Shown here piece after piece: positions 53,015 through 62,843 of a stretch of 64,000 nt of DNA (its first letter is position 1; the number at the start of each line of letters is the position of its first letter). Source of the DNA: Chryseobacterium rhizoplanae (GTDB taxonomy: Bacteria; Bacteroidota; Bacteroidia; Flavobacteriales; Weeksellaceae); contig NZ_FXTC01000005.1 of NCBI RefSeq assembly GCF_900182655.1, positions 1 to 64,000 of the forward strand, written 5' to 3'. A program made the position numbers and the translations under genes. The notes under the pieces are model-generated. The model saw only the letters and a program-made list of their open reading frames with translations. It was not told where the DNA came from and searched no databases.

Positions 53015-54733
53015 TTAGAACTGTTGCAATTTGTGTGAGAACTTGAGCACAATAAACTCTGCAGGACGCACTAAAGCTATTTTGAGATCAACATTCATAA
53101 TAGTAGTGCCTTCTACTCCCTTAACTGTAACTTCGTAAGCTTCTTTCGGAGTGCTGCCTGCCAACGCACCTTCCATCCATTGCTGGTTAAGAAAGTTTTC
53201 CAACATTGTTTTTGCCCGTAACCATGTGTGGGGAATATTAGGCTCATTAATAAACTTATCAAGTGCTTCTGTTATCGCTTGTCTGATCATATTATGATAG
53301 CGGCGTACATGTATATATTTCCATTCGTTATCTTTCCCTTCACTATTTTTATCTTTCCCTTCAAGGGTTCTGGCTCCCCAGATCAGGGTTCCTTTTCCTG
53401 TAAAAGTTCTGATCGCATTGATTGATTTTCCGAAAGGATCTATATTTAAAGCAGCCTGTTCGTGATCGGAAATTTTTTCTGTCGGAGCAAGGACATTGCT
53501 GATATTGACATTTGCCGGAGCTTTCCACACCCCTCTTATACTGTCTATTCTACCGTATGCTCCTGCTATGGCTGATGATGGCGGTAAAACAACTTTTAAT
53601 GACTGTATTTCTTTTTTTACCTGATTATATAGTGCAGAATTAGAGGATTCTAAATTTTTAAGCGTTATTCCGTCTGCATCTCCTTTTTCGTCTTTTACCT
53701 CGAGAATTGCAGTTTTTAATGCCGTAAATTCTCCAGTGAAATCAGGTGTGTTTTCATCTGAATTATCCGGGACCATAAAATCATCTATTATTCCGTCATA
53801 TATAGCTTCCAACACAATTTTTGCCTCAGCAATTGCTGCTGTTAAAGCATTTTTTTTATCACCTGCATCAGCATTTTCATTCACTTCTTCTGCTATCACA
53901 ATAGCCTGATCTAATAAATCAGCAAGGACGTAAGCATCGGCAGATCCGGTTGAAATCTCAGCACTTGCCATACTTTTTAATTCATCTAAAGCAGCGGTCT
54001 CACCTGCATAGAAAAGAGTACTGTCCTGTCCGGCCTTTTGTAAACCGGTATGTATTATAGGAGTTTGAGTTTCATCAAAAGTATAATTCAAAATGGTTTT
54101 TAAGTGAGGAAAGTAAGCTGCCCCGTGATTGGTTGGGTTTATATTATTTCTAAAAGCTTCAATAGTAGTAAGATTGTTTGACCTGGTAACGGAATTACCG
54201 TAATAAGTGTCCAGTATAACAAATCTGTTTTTCGTCTCATCTTTAGCTTTATCAATGGCCTGGTTATAGATGCTATAAAACTCAGATTCATTGGTTAACG
54301 AAATAGCATCAGGGAAAATAATCAGAACCGGTTCTTTAATATTTTTATGATCAATTTTATTGAGCCCTGCTTCCAATGAGGATAATTGTACCTCTGCTGA
54401 GGTATAATCCCCTACGGAGATGATATAACATGGTCCGCCGCCATTGGCAAAATACATCTGCAGTGAATAGTACATTAAAAACTGTACCTGAGGTGCCACA
54501 ATAGTTGTTCCCTGGCCTTCTACATCTTTTAACTGGATATTTTCTTTTTTTGCTTTTCCAAAATACTGTTCATATTCTAAAAGAGAACTGATTCTGAAGG
54601 GCTCATTATACCCGGCAGGAAGGAATTCAGTATACCCAATAAACGCTGGCATAGCGGTATCTATATAGGCAACTGAGTATGGAAGTTTTGTAATTTCTTC
54701 AACAGAAACACCTGGTGTTGCTGAATTTAACAT
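53015..54733 (-). CDS. Contractile sheath protein, copy 1
   Basis: 572 residues. Divergent N terminus (MLNSATPGVSVEEITKLPYSVA) but the same sheath architecture and C terminus (VRPAEFIVLKFSHKLQQF). A helical insert lies at about 240-330 (ADAYVLADLLDQAIVIAEEV), different in sequence from that of copy 2. It is the first of the three sheaths and sits 55 bp after the DUF4255 gene. In Afp/PVC several sheath proteins coexist, with minor forms at the baseplate or cap end. Which copy is the major one cannot be told here. Confidence 0.94.
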   Translation of the reverse strand: MLNSATPGVSVEEITKLPYSVAYIDTAMPAFIGYTEFLPAGYNEPFRISSLLEYEQYFGKAKKENIQLKDVEGQGTTIVAPQVQFLMYYSLQMYFANGGGPCYIISVGDYTSAEVQLSSLEAGLNKIDHKNIKEPVLIIFPDAISLTNESEFYSIYNQAIDKAKDETKNRFVILDTYYGNSVTRSNNLTTIEAFRNNINPTNHGAAYFPHLKTILNYTFDETQTPIIHTGLQKAGQDSTLFYAGETAALDELKSMASAEISTGSADAYVLADLLDQAIVIAEEVNENADAGDKKNALTAAIAEAKIVLEAIYDGIIDDFMVPDNSDENTPDFTGEFTALKTAILEVKDEKGDADGITLKNLESSNSALYNQVKKEIQSLKVVLPPSSAIAGAYGRIDSIRGVWKAPANVNISNVLAPTEKISDHEQAALNIDPFGKSINAIRTFTGKGTLIWGARTLEGKDKNSEGKDNEWKYIHVRRYHNMIRQAITEALDKFINEPNIPHTWLRAKTMLENFLNQQWMEGALAGSTPKEAYEVTVKGVEGTTIMNVDLKIALVRPAEFIVLKFSHKLQQF

Positions 54734-54787
54734 GTTTAAAAATTTAAAGGGGTTATTAGTTTTTAGTTTTAGTTTTTGCTTGTATAA

Positions 54788-55372
54788 TTAATCAACTTTA
54801 ATACTTTGTATATTAACCTCATTAATTAATGTAACAGGGACCACATCCTTAGCCGCAATTTTTATCACACTGATTTTATATAAAGCAGAAGGCATTATTT
54901 TCCCGCCTAATAATCCCCAGACGTAACTTAGCTGTTCAAAAGGAATAGAGTGCAGCTCAATTCTGAAACTGAAGTTATTTTCCGGTTTAGTATCCACATA
55001 TTCCAGAACATTTTTTGCCTGAAATACCTCAATAACTTTTGAAATACTCAGTAAAGATTTGCTGTACGTACTTCTGTTGGCAGCAATCATCACATACAAG
55101 TTTAAGTAAGCCGGAGTACTTTCCTTATCGTATCGGACTGGATTGTTGTCTACCACAACCTGCTGATACCTTGATCTGTTTTTCAATGTCGATTCTTCCT
55201 CAATGTTGAGCAGACTGATTACTACTTTGTTAATAATTCCTTCAGCGTTCTCATCCTGTTTTGCGATGTCATCAACAACAGCAATTTCTATTTCGCCAGG
55301 AACATTGGGATCCCATAAACCATCCGGAGCATTTAGCTGATTTTTTAAAACTGTTAATACTTTATTAATCAT
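54788..55372 (-). CDS. pvc16-like: DUF4255 tail-terminator/cap protein (Pvc16/Afp16-like)
   Basis: 194 residues. The N terminus (MINKVLTVLKNQLN ... VVISLLNIEEE) and the following YLNLYVMIAANRSTYSKSLLSIS region are typical DUF4255. The protein caps the tube and sheath and fixes the length. Here the cap gene is first in the minus operon, not last as in Photorhabdus-type clusters. A canonical Bacteroidota promoter lies 27 bp upstream. Confidence 0.9.
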   Translation of the reverse strand: MINKVLTVLKNQLNAPDGLWDPNVPGEIEIAVVDDIAKQDENAEGIINKVVISLLNIEEESTLKNRSRYQQVVVDNNPVRYDKESTPAYLNLYVMIAANRSTYSKSLLSISKVIEVFQAKNVLEYVDTKPENNFSFRIELHSIPFEQLSYVWGLLGGKIMPSALYKISVIKIAAKDVVPVTLINEVNIQSIKVD

Positions 55373-55398
55373 AATTTCTGTTCTTAATTATTATGGTG

Positions 55399-55431
55399 CA
55401 AACATACAATCACGGCCCCTCAAAAGACAAA
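55399..55431 (-). promoter_or_regulatory. Promoter of the structural operon
   Basis: On the minus strand, a -7 box TATGTTTG (55399-55406) and a -33 TTTG (55428-55431) are 21 bp apart, the layout of Bacteroidota sigma-ABfr promoters. The start would be near 55392, giving a 5' leader of about 20 nt before the DUF4255 ATG at 55372. Confidence 0.65.
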
Positions 55432-55851
55432 TATTTTGGGTCCTCAATACAGTCTTTGCAGTAAATAGGATTTTCATTCTTATAGAAAAAAATCAAAAAC
55501 ATGGCGGTTAAATAGTTGAAAATAATCACATTAAAAACAATATTGAAAAATTAAATTTTAGTCCTTAGATTTCCCTTTCCGAATTATGGCTCAATTTTCG
55601 TCTGGCAATTGAGTACCATTCTGTTTTCAAAAATCATCGTATTTCAACATAAAATTGTCCATTCATTATTGAGTGTCTAAAATATCAGTCTCCCAAAAAA
55701 ACGATATGCTTTTCTGATTAGGAGTATCCGGTTTTTTGTACCGATAATTTCTAAAAACTATAACCCTGCATCAGCAGGAAATAATTTTCTCTTTTACTGC
55801 AAAGACAGAATAGAGTGCCCTTATCATTCGCAAAATAGGACCTCTTCTTTC

Positions 55852-55859
55852 TAATTTTG
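55852..55859 (+). promoter_or_regulatory. Possible -7 box for the plus-strand operon
   Basis: TAATTTTG, a good TAnnTTTG match, about 30 bp before the ATG at 55888. No good -33 TTG is in position, so confidence is moderate. The rest of the 55373-55887 divergent gap (515 bp) shows no gene. Confidence 0.45.
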
Positions 55860-55887
55860 ACCCAATAATTTTAAAAACTTTAATCCT

Positions 55888-56208
55888 ATGAATATTAAAA
55901 ATCTTTTCAGCAAGCGCAATGAAATCATTGAAGGCCATTTTAACGAACTACGTTCAAAACTGGGTGCGGCCAATCAAAACGAAGAAGCGATTTTCTCTTT
56001 AAGAGAAGAAATCTGTAATGCATGTCCTTTAAAAAACGGCAACAATTGCAATGCGATGAAATGGCTTAATCCAGATACGCTGGAAGTGGTAGACGGTCCA
56101 AAAGATGGATTTGTCAGAGGCTGCGGATGCAGATTGAGCGCCAAACAGAGATCCAGATTTAGTCTTTGTCCTGCAGGTTTCTGGGGTGGAGAGTTCGACC
56201 AAAAGTAA
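55888..56208 (+). CDS. Small Cys-rich protein of the eCIS locus
   Basis: 106 residues, no signal peptide. An acidic helical N-terminal third is followed by a Cys cluster: C-N-A-C, then C near NNCNAM, GCGC and a later LCPAG, six cysteines in total. The spacing suggests a zinc or iron-sulphur site or disulphides. It starts the plus-strand operon, 46 bp before the tape-measure gene. Family not recognised. A structural accessory or an assembly chaperone are both possible. Confidence 0.7.
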   Translation: MNIKNLFSKRNEIIEGHFNELRSKLGAANQNEEAIFSLREEICNACPLKNGNNCNAMKWLNPDTLEVVDGPKDGFVRGCGCRLSAKQRSRFSLCPAGFWGGEFDQK

Positions 56209-56254
56209 AATTATTTGACAATTCCCGATATTTTATAATGTAAACCTATTTACT

Positions 56255-57697
56255 GTGAAGCAAGATCATATCATTCAGAAAGTTTTTGTTGAAATTACCG
56301 TGAACAACAAAGCAAAAGCATTGAGTATAAAAGATGATATTAATAGTTTTTTGTCTATTGATGTTTTTCCGGAAATAGAAAACCATATCAGGGCTTTAGA
56401 ATATAAATTAGCCGGTCATACCCTGCAGATTCCGCGTTTAGAATTAAATGTGGATGTAAAAAGCAGCGCATTAAATATTGAGTTAAAAGATAAAATAGCC
56501 GAACTCTTTAAAGAAGAACTGTCAGAAATTACCAAACCCATTGAAACTTCCCCCCAGGAAACAAAAAATAATACTAAAGCTCATCTTGTAGATGATCAGG
56601 AAAAGATGCTCAAAGCTTTTATCTATTTTTTAGAAAAAGGAACTATGCCTTGGTGGAATTCGGGGAGCAATAGCATGACTATTTTGGAATCAACGGTTTT
56701 TGATCACATTATTTCGACAGGAAATTTTCAAAAAAGCATTATACCTGCCTTATCAAAAGAAAATGTCCGGAACCGGATAATCAATCAGCTTTCCAATGAA
56801 CAAACTGCACAGTTATGCCTGGCAATTTTGAAAAATAATGAATTGAACATTAACCTGGACAGCGATACAATACGTCATCTATCGAAACTAGATCATACAG
56901 ATAGATTTGCAATATGGCGATTGGTCTTTCATGTAATATCGGAGTATTTGGATACATCTGATAACCATCTCAGGGAGTATCTTTTACAAGAAATTTCAAC
57001 AAAAAAACAGATTAGCTTATCAGCAGCAAAAAGCAATCATCAAAACAGGAAAACACTGGTTAAGATATTCCCTTTTATTACAGAAAACGAAATTTCAGAA
57101 AGCCTCACAACGAATGCAGCCGATCAGCCTGAAAATGTGAGAACTTCAATAGAAACCATTCAGGAAAAAAATGAAATAATTCAGGAAAGTGCAATCCGGG
57201 ATGAAGGACACTATATTCAGAATGCAGGACTTATTTTAATCCATCCATTTGTCAGAACCCTCTTTGAACATTGTGAGCTCATTGACTCAAAAACTCAGCA
57301 GCTCACGGATCCGGAGTTGTGTGCCCATCTATTGCATTATATCGCAACCGGAAGAACAAATGCTCCTGAATATGACATGATTTTTGAAAAATTCCTATGT
57401 AATATTCCGATGCATCAAACGATTAACAGGCATATTAAGCTTTCACGCAAGCATAAAACGCAGGCTAAAAATGTTATAGAAAGTGTGCAGCACAACTGGG
57501 CTCCCATGAAAAAATCATCTGCTGCATTATTACAGAACGAGTTTTTCCAACGACCAGGGAAATTAGTTATCACTGACGCTGATTACACACTTACTGTAGA
57601 ACGAAAAACACAGGACATTCTTCTGGAAAAGCTTTCCTGGGGCATTGGCCTTGTCAAGCTGCCATGGCAGAAAAAATTCATATTTGTGAACTGGTAA
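56255..57697 (+). CDS. CIS tape-measure protein, Afp14-type
   Basis: 480 residues from a GTG start at 56255 (no ATG fits the conserved start). The beginning IIQKVFVEITVNNKAKALSI and the EIENHIRALEY stretch are characteristic of the contractile-injection-system tape-measure family in Bacteroidota. The body is helical with a WGIGLVKLPW C-terminal end. This protein sets particle length. If it is an extended helix, a length of about 70 nm is expected (inference). It is relatively short for the family, implying short particles. It precedes the ATPase as in Afp/PVC gene order. Confidence 0.85.
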   Translation: MKQDHIIQKVFVEITVNNKAKALSIKDDINSFLSIDVFPEIENHIRALEYKLAGHTLQIPRLELNVDVKSSALNIELKDKIAELFKEELSEITKPIETSPQETKNNTKAHLVDDQEKMLKAFIYFLEKGTMPWWNSGSNSMTILESTVFDHIISTGNFQKSIIPALSKENVRNRIINQLSNEQTAQLCLAILKNNELNINLDSDTIRHLSKLDHTDRFAIWRLVFHVISEYLDTSDNHLREYLLQEISTKKQISLSAAKSNHQNRKTLVKIFPFITENEISESLTTNAADQPENVRTSIETIQEKNEIIQESAIRDEGHYIQNAGLILIHPFVRTLFEHCELIDSKTQQLTDPELCAHLLHYIATGRTNAPEYDMIFEKFLCNIPMHQTINRHIKLSRKHKTQAKNVIESVQHNWAPMKKSSAALLQNEFFQRPGKLVITDADYTLTVERKTQDILLEKLSWGIGLVKLPWQKKFIFVNW

Positions 57698-57802
57698 TAA
57701 CAGGTTACATTTTCTAAATACTCTAAGTTTTACCAATCTCTAAAGTTGCTGATTTTATATCAGCAATCCCCTTACTGCAATCCTATAATTCAAAATAAGC
57801 TT

Positions 57803-59254
57803 ATGAAATCTCCTAATAACCATGAAGACCCATCATTAATAAAAACAAAAATTAATGAAAAAACAGAAATAGTCAATCCCTTATTTCAAGCCGATACTGT
57901 AAATCATCATTCTCTAAATGAAGAAATGAAATGGCTGCAATCCCTTATTGAAAAGCGATGCAAAGAATTATTTCTGGAAGATGAAACAGAATTAAATGCT
58001 GGTTATGAAATACCCGAACCCCCAACATCAGACGACCAATCTCCTTATTCGGTTACGGTAAACATCCATCAGCTTACTGTTGTGGACAGAATAATCTTAG
58101 CGCTGGGGATTGCTTCCGCTCATTATCCGTCCATCCTGAAAACATTTGTACAGATAGAAGAAAGCAGCAATGCATTTGCTATTGAAGCAGGTGGTGAATA
58201 TGATAAAATCAGTCGCAGCTTTAAACCAACTTTCCAAACTGCGCTTTTCTTGCTGGCAGGTAAAGATGTATCACTGTGGTCACAGTATGGTGCACAACTC
58301 ATCAATGGAAGTGTGCTGTTGAAAAATGATATTATTTACAACCGTTCTTCAGCAGAATTTATTCATGGAAAAATTGAATTGGATACCGCTTATCTCAATT
58401 ATTTTTTATCAGGTCAAAAACCTCAACTGGATCATGGTTCTTACTTTCCCGGGAGGCTTTACAAATCTGATCTCACCATGGAAGATATTATTTTGGAAGA
58501 TAATGTGAGGGAACAGATAAAACCCATCGGACATTATATAAAAGCATTGGAAAATGGCTTTTTCAAAACCAGTGAACATAGCTTTAAACCCGGTTTCATT
58601 GCTTTATTCTACGGCACACCGGGAACGGGAAAAACAATGCTTGCTGGCATTCTTGCTAATGCATATGGTATTGATATGTATCATGTGGATCTCTCCCAGG
58701 TAGTGAGCAAATATATTGGTGAAACCGAGAAAAATCTCGAAGTGTTATTCAACAGGCTGCAGGGTAAAAATTGCATGCTGTTTTTTGACGAAGCTGATGC
58801 TTTGTTTGGGAAACGTTCTGATGTAAAAGATGCTCATGACCGCTACGCCAACCAGGAAGTTTCGTATTTATTGCAGCGAATAGAAAAATTTGACGGATTA
58901 ACAATTCTGGCTTCCAATTTTGAAAACAATATGGATGATGCTTTCAAGCGCCGTATCGATGTATCTGTCAATGTAATACGACCGACAGAAACTACAAGAA
59001 AAGCCCTTTGGGAGCATTATTTACCCCAGAATATAACTTTTGAAAGTGAAGACCTTTTAAAACATTTAACCAAAGAATACGCTTATACCGGTGCCAATAT
59101 CCGAAATATTATGAAAAATGTTGCTATGGCATTGCATGACCGTAATGAAACTTCTATTACCTATTCATTAATAAGCACTTATCTAATGATAGAAAACGAA
59201 AAAGCTTTCGGAAAAAATCAATCCCGTCTCAGCCCATATGTACAAACCCCTTAG
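57803..59254 (+). CDS. pvc15-like: AAA+ ATPase, Pvc15/Afp15-like (first copy)
   Basis: 483 residues from the ATG at 57803. An upstream TTG at 57746 would give 502, but its extra peptide is atypical. Walker A GTPGTGKT is at 271-278, Walker B CMLFFDEAD at 324-332, followed by the conserved GKRSDVKDAHDRYANQEVSY segment and an RR finger. The N-terminal 250 residues are family-specific. It lies in the Afp/PVC position between tape measure and effector. It shares the C-terminal half with the 438-residue ATPase at 18.4-19.7 kb. Confidence 0.92.
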   Translation: MKSPNNHEDPSLIKTKINEKTEIVNPLFQADTVNHHSLNEEMKWLQSLIEKRCKELFLEDETELNAGYEIPEPPTSDDQSPYSVTVNIHQLTVVDRIILALGIASAHYPSILKTFVQIEESSNAFAIEAGGEYDKISRSFKPTFQTALFLLAGKDVSLWSQYGAQLINGSVLLKNDIIYNRSSAEFIHGKIELDTAYLNYFLSGQKPQLDHGSYFPGRLYKSDLTMEDIILEDNVREQIKPIGHYIKALENGFFKTSEHSFKPGFIALFYGTPGTGKTMLAGILANAYGIDMYHVDLSQVVSKYIGETEKNLEVLFNRLQGKNCMLFFDEADALFGKRSDVKDAHDRYANQEVSYLLQRIEKFDGLTILASNFENNMDDAFKRRIDVSVNVIRPTETTRKALWEHYLPQNITFESEDLLKHLTKEYAYTGANIRNIMKNVAMALHDRNETSITYSLISTYLMIENEKAFGKNQSRLSPYVQTP

Positions 59255-59290
59255 CACAGCACAATAAACACTCATCTAATAACCAATACC

Positions 59291-62200
59291 ATGAGCAGAC
59301 ACAAAAAAACATTTGCACCCAGGTCCAGCAGGTCCGATAAGCAAAAAAACAATAATAAAGAGGATAAAGAGCAACAAGAGCAGATCACCGATCAGGACAG
59401 CAAAATATCTCTCGCCAAAACGGAAGTTACCCAAATAACATATGATCCTTTTAAAAACAGGGCATTCAGTAAAGTAGAAAAAAACGGATCTGTCATCCAA
59501 TTGTTTGATAAAGGGCAGCATGTTTCAACACTTCATAATGCACTTAATAAATTAGGACATCAAACACCTGAAAACAAGAATCTTTTCTGGAATGAAACGA
59601 AGACCGGGATCATTAACTTTCAACGTAAAAATAATATTAATGCTTCCGGCACTTTTAACAGGGAAACCTTACTGAAAATGAATAAAGCATTGCAATTCTT
59701 AAACAGTGAGAAAGAAGTTGGACTTTCTGTTTCTGAACGTGCAAAAATGCTGTACGAAGCCTTTGAACACAGAACACTAGGAATTTTTGCCGGAACTGAT
59801 GAAGATAAAGTTTTTACAGCTTTGGAAAAGCTGTCCTATGAAGACCGATACGAGCTTATTCAATACTATGATGCAACATACAAACCTAAAAGGAAAGTAG
59901 GCTTAGTAGAGGATTTATATGAAGAATTGGGTAACAAAGACTTATTTAAAGCTATACGGCTATTATATGCAAACTATGAAAAACCCAAATTAGAGCCAGA
60001 GCCAGAGCAGGCGCAACCTGAAGGCCAGCTATTGCAAGAAGTTACTATAACAGGTAAGGGATCATGGATTAAGCCTAAGACAAAGTATGCCATAGAAGGA
60101 CAACCTATAGAGTTTGATTGTATCTATCAATATGAAACCCCTGTTATTAGTGCCAAAGGAAGCAACCCTAAAATGCCGGAAGTTGTCCGAAAAGTATTGA
60201 TCCAGAATGATGGTAAAGTGTATAACCTGTTTGAATACCCTTTTAGAAAGGATACTAAAACATTCAGACAAGATGGAACAGTAATCAGTCAGTTTTCTAT
60301 TAATACACATCAACCAGGGAACTATACCTTCGTATTCATCATAGAAAATACCTTAACAAAAGAATTCAGAGCATATACCAGAGAATATCAGGTTAAAACC
60401 CTTGAAGAGGCGGCAGCTGGTGATTTAAAACAGAATAAAATTCAAAATTATTCAGATTTCAGACAGCAGGTAGCCTTTATTGAGTTCAACCTTTCAAAAG
60501 GAGCTTCCAAAGAGCAGAAAAGCAATCCGGATTTCTACATTGAATCTGCATCATTTAGTGAAAATCCTGCAAGAGTGAGTGCTGCAGATATTAATCATAT
60601 TCCGCAGTCTTATTATTCAATTAAAGGGAAGCCTATCCCTAAAGATCATCATTATTTCTGGTTTGCAGAAATCAATACACCCAAAGAAATGTTTGATGGA
60701 ACAAGCGCATTACTAGGTGTAGAATATGCTAAAAATGCCACTGTACATGGTTATAAAAGAGGAGAATATTTCGGTAAAGATGGCTGGAATATGAATTCCT
60801 CCCAGACAACAGCTGCTTTTTTAGGATCACTTACAGGAGTTTATACCATTCATTGTCTTGTATTAGACAAAAATAATAACCTAACAGGGCAGGAAGCATC
60901 TTACCGACAAGTTATCTTACCAAGTGATGACTATCAGGCGTTAAAAAACATCAGAGAATATAAAAAAGAGATTGATAAAAGCTTTAATACCATTTCTCCA
61001 AAAACAGCATTGGCAATCAATGCCGTAGCCATTAATGAGGAAACTACAGAAACCCTGTCACTCAATTTATTTATAGGAAAAAGCAAAAAAAATCCTGGCA
61101 ATTATGTACTAACAGATCTTACTCCAGGTGTACAGCATCAACGTACTTATGAAGGAAATAATTTAAAAGATCTATTTGAAGAATTTGACAGCAAAAACAC
61201 GTATCCGGATGGCATTCTTGCTTATCAAATTCCGTCCAATACATTGGGATATCCTACTCTAAAAGGTAATTTCACTACTGACGGAGCATCGTTTTGGGAA
61301 TCACTTTCTACCGGAGCGGGCTGGGCTTCTTTAGGATTGGCAGTAGCAGGATTGGTAGCCTCATTTACACCGGCCGCGCCTATTGCTCCTTTCTTATTTA
61401 TAGCGGCAGGCGCCACAGGTGCAACTTCCGGAACGGCCAGTATTATTGATAAAGTAGAAAAAGGAACACTTACCAACGAAACACTGGCTTTGGATGTTAT
61501 TATGATAGCCTCCAGCTTTTTAGGGATGGCAGGCTCATTATCCAGCATCGCTAAGGCATCCTCTATTATGAAAATATCATCAACAGGAATGCAGTATATT
61601 ATTTTAACTGATTTTGCACTTAACGGTACTGCTGCTGTGATGATTACATCTGATGGTTTAGATAGTATACAAACTATTAAGGATAATAAAAACCTGACTA
61701 CAGCAGAAAAAACACTTGCAATTGCTAAGGTTTTAAGCCAGTTAACAGTAACAGCAGGATTGTTGGTATTAAGCAGTAAAAATTTAAAAGGAGGAGAATT
61801 AGAGAAGCTTCCAAAGGTAAAAAGGCAAACATCTAAGCAAACATCAAAAAAACCTTACAATCCGGAGCAGCATAGTGAATTTATTGATACGCCTCATAAT
61901 CTGACAGATGGTATATCTCCAAAACTGACTGGATTCAAGCAACAACTTTCAATAATACAACTCAGACATTATCTAGCAGAAAATGAACTAATAAATTTCA
62001 ATAAAGCTTTGGAATCAGCAGATCCTAAAGTTTTAAATGAAATAAATAATCAAGACAAATTGATTAACTTTGTTAAAAGTTATAAAGATAACCATATAGC
62101 TTTCACACAAACTGTAAAAAACTTTGAGAGTTTCTTTGGAGATTATGGATGGTATAAATTTTGGGAAAAGATGCCCGATTTTGAAAAATCATCAAAAACT

Positions 62201-62836
62201 ATTGATTGGTTAAAAAATAAAAATAAATTATTACCTACCGGTGATGCCACTCATACTGAACTTACCTCTATTCAGGTTTTCACAGTAGATGGAGGAATAG
62301 TGAACACTCCGGCACGATTTGAACCTTCCTGGTGGGGTAAATATAACAGTCAGGTTTATAAAGATTTAAATACGGCTTTAGAAAAACTAAGAAAAGTTAA
62401 AGAACGAAATATGAGTGGAAAAACAGTTCTTAGTGGGCGTATGGAAGGTTTAGATTATTTTAACTCAACTTTAAAAAATGGAAAAGGAAATGAGGTTGCT
62501 TTCAAAGGGATGGTCTCTGCTACATTAGATGATAAAGTAGCTGACGGATTTATTCAACTTTCAGCTAGGAATGTAAAAGCAGGAGAAAAAGTTGCAATTA
62601 TTAGAAAAATCACATCACGAGGAGGTGTCTATATTGATGATTTGTCTGATTGGGGTAAAAATCTTGGACCCATAAGACACTTTGATGCAGATCCACCTTC
62701 TACAATGATACAGGAAGAAGTACTTATGAATGAAGGTTATTTTCGTCAAACATCTGACCCTAAATATATAAAAACTATCAATGACATAGAATATTATGAA
62801 ATAGAGTACCTAGAATTACTAAAACCATTAAAATAA
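59291..62836 (+). CDS. eCIS effector with peptidoglycan-binding and ADP-ribosyltransferase-like domains
   Basis: 1181 residues. After a basic disordered start (1-45), a PG-binding-1-like domain occupies about 69-134 (KGQHVSTLHNALNKLG ... GTFNRET). Large beta-rich regions follow at 250-560. Hydrophobic helices at about 672-710, 722-745 and 755-780 may aid translocation or be pre-toxin segments. The last about 140 residues look like an ADP-ribosyltransferase: Arg1050, a strand F-K-G-M-V-S-A-T (Ser1076), D-K-V-A-D-G-F, and Q1141-E-E1143-V-L. The Q-x-E signature resembles C3-type enzymes. It is probably a toxin delivered by the particle. ART identity is inferred from motif spacing. The next gene may be its immunity. 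Confidence 0.75.
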   Translation: MSRHKKTFAPRSSRSDKQKNNNKEDKEQQEQITDQDSKISLAKTEVTQITYDPFKNRAFSKVEKNGSVIQLFDKGQHVSTLHNALNKLGHQTPENKNLFWNETKTGIINFQRKNNINASGTFNRETLLKMNKALQFLNSEKEVGLSVSERAKMLYEAFEHRTLGIFAGTDEDKVFTALEKLSYEDRYELIQYYDATYKPKRKVGLVEDLYEELGNKDLFKAIRLLYANYEKPKLEPEPEQAQPEGQLLQEVTITGKGSWIKPKTKYAIEGQPIEFDCIYQYETPVISAKGSNPKMPEVVRKVLIQNDGKVYNLFEYPFRKDTKTFRQDGTVISQFSINTHQPGNYTFVFIIENTLTKEFRAYTREYQVKTLEEAAAGDLKQNKIQNYSDFRQQVAFIEFNLSKGASKEQKSNPDFYIESASFSENPARVSAADINHIPQSYYSIKGKPIPKDHHYFWFAEINTPKEMFDGTSALLGVEYAKNATVHGYKRGEYFGKDGWNMNSSQTTAAFLGSLTGVYTIHCLVLDKNNNLTGQEASYRQVILPSDDYQALKNIREYKKEIDKSFNTISPKTALAINAVAINEETTETLSLNLFIGKSKKNPGNYVLTDLTPGVQHQRTYEGNNLKDLFEEFDSKNTYPDGILAYQIPSNTLGYPTLKGNFTTDGASFWESLSTGAGWASLGLAVAGLVASFTPAAPIAPFLFIAAGATGATSGTASIIDKVEKGTLTNETLALDVIMIASSFLGMAGSLSSIAKASSIMKISSTGMQYIILTDFALNGTAAVMITSDGLDSIQTIKDNKNLTTAEKTLAIAKVLSQLTVTAGLLVLSSKNLKGGELEKLPKVKRQTSKQTSKKPYNPEQHSEFIDTPHNLTDGISPKLTGFKQQLSIIQLRHYLAENELINFNKALESADPKVLNEINNQDKLINFVKSYKDNHIAFTQTVKNFESFFGDYGWYKFWEKMPDFEKSSKTIDWLKNKNKLLPTGDATHTELTSIQVFTVDGGIVNTPARFEPSWWGKYNSQVYKDLNTALEKLRKVKERNMSGKTVLSGRMEGLDYFNSTLKNGKGNEVAFKGMVSATLDDKVADGFIQLSARNVKAGEKVAIIRKITSRGGVYIDDLSDWGKNLGPIRHFDADPPSTMIQEEVLMNEGYFRQTSDPKYIKTINDIEYYEIEYLELLKPLK

Positions 62837-62843
62837 AAAGAAT

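Noticed and set aside
38705..55372. Type VI secretion system
   Set aside because: No TssJLM membrane complex and no separate TssB/TssC; the sheath is a single-chain type, with DUF4255 and Pvc12-like proteins typical of eCIS.
57746..57802. TTG start for the plus-strand ATPase
   Set aside because: The ATG at 57803 gives a more typical N terminus; the extra 19 residues look like translated leader.
3990..62836. A complete prophage
   Set aside because: There is no capsid, portal, terminase, integrase or replication gene; the structural set is that of an eCIS.
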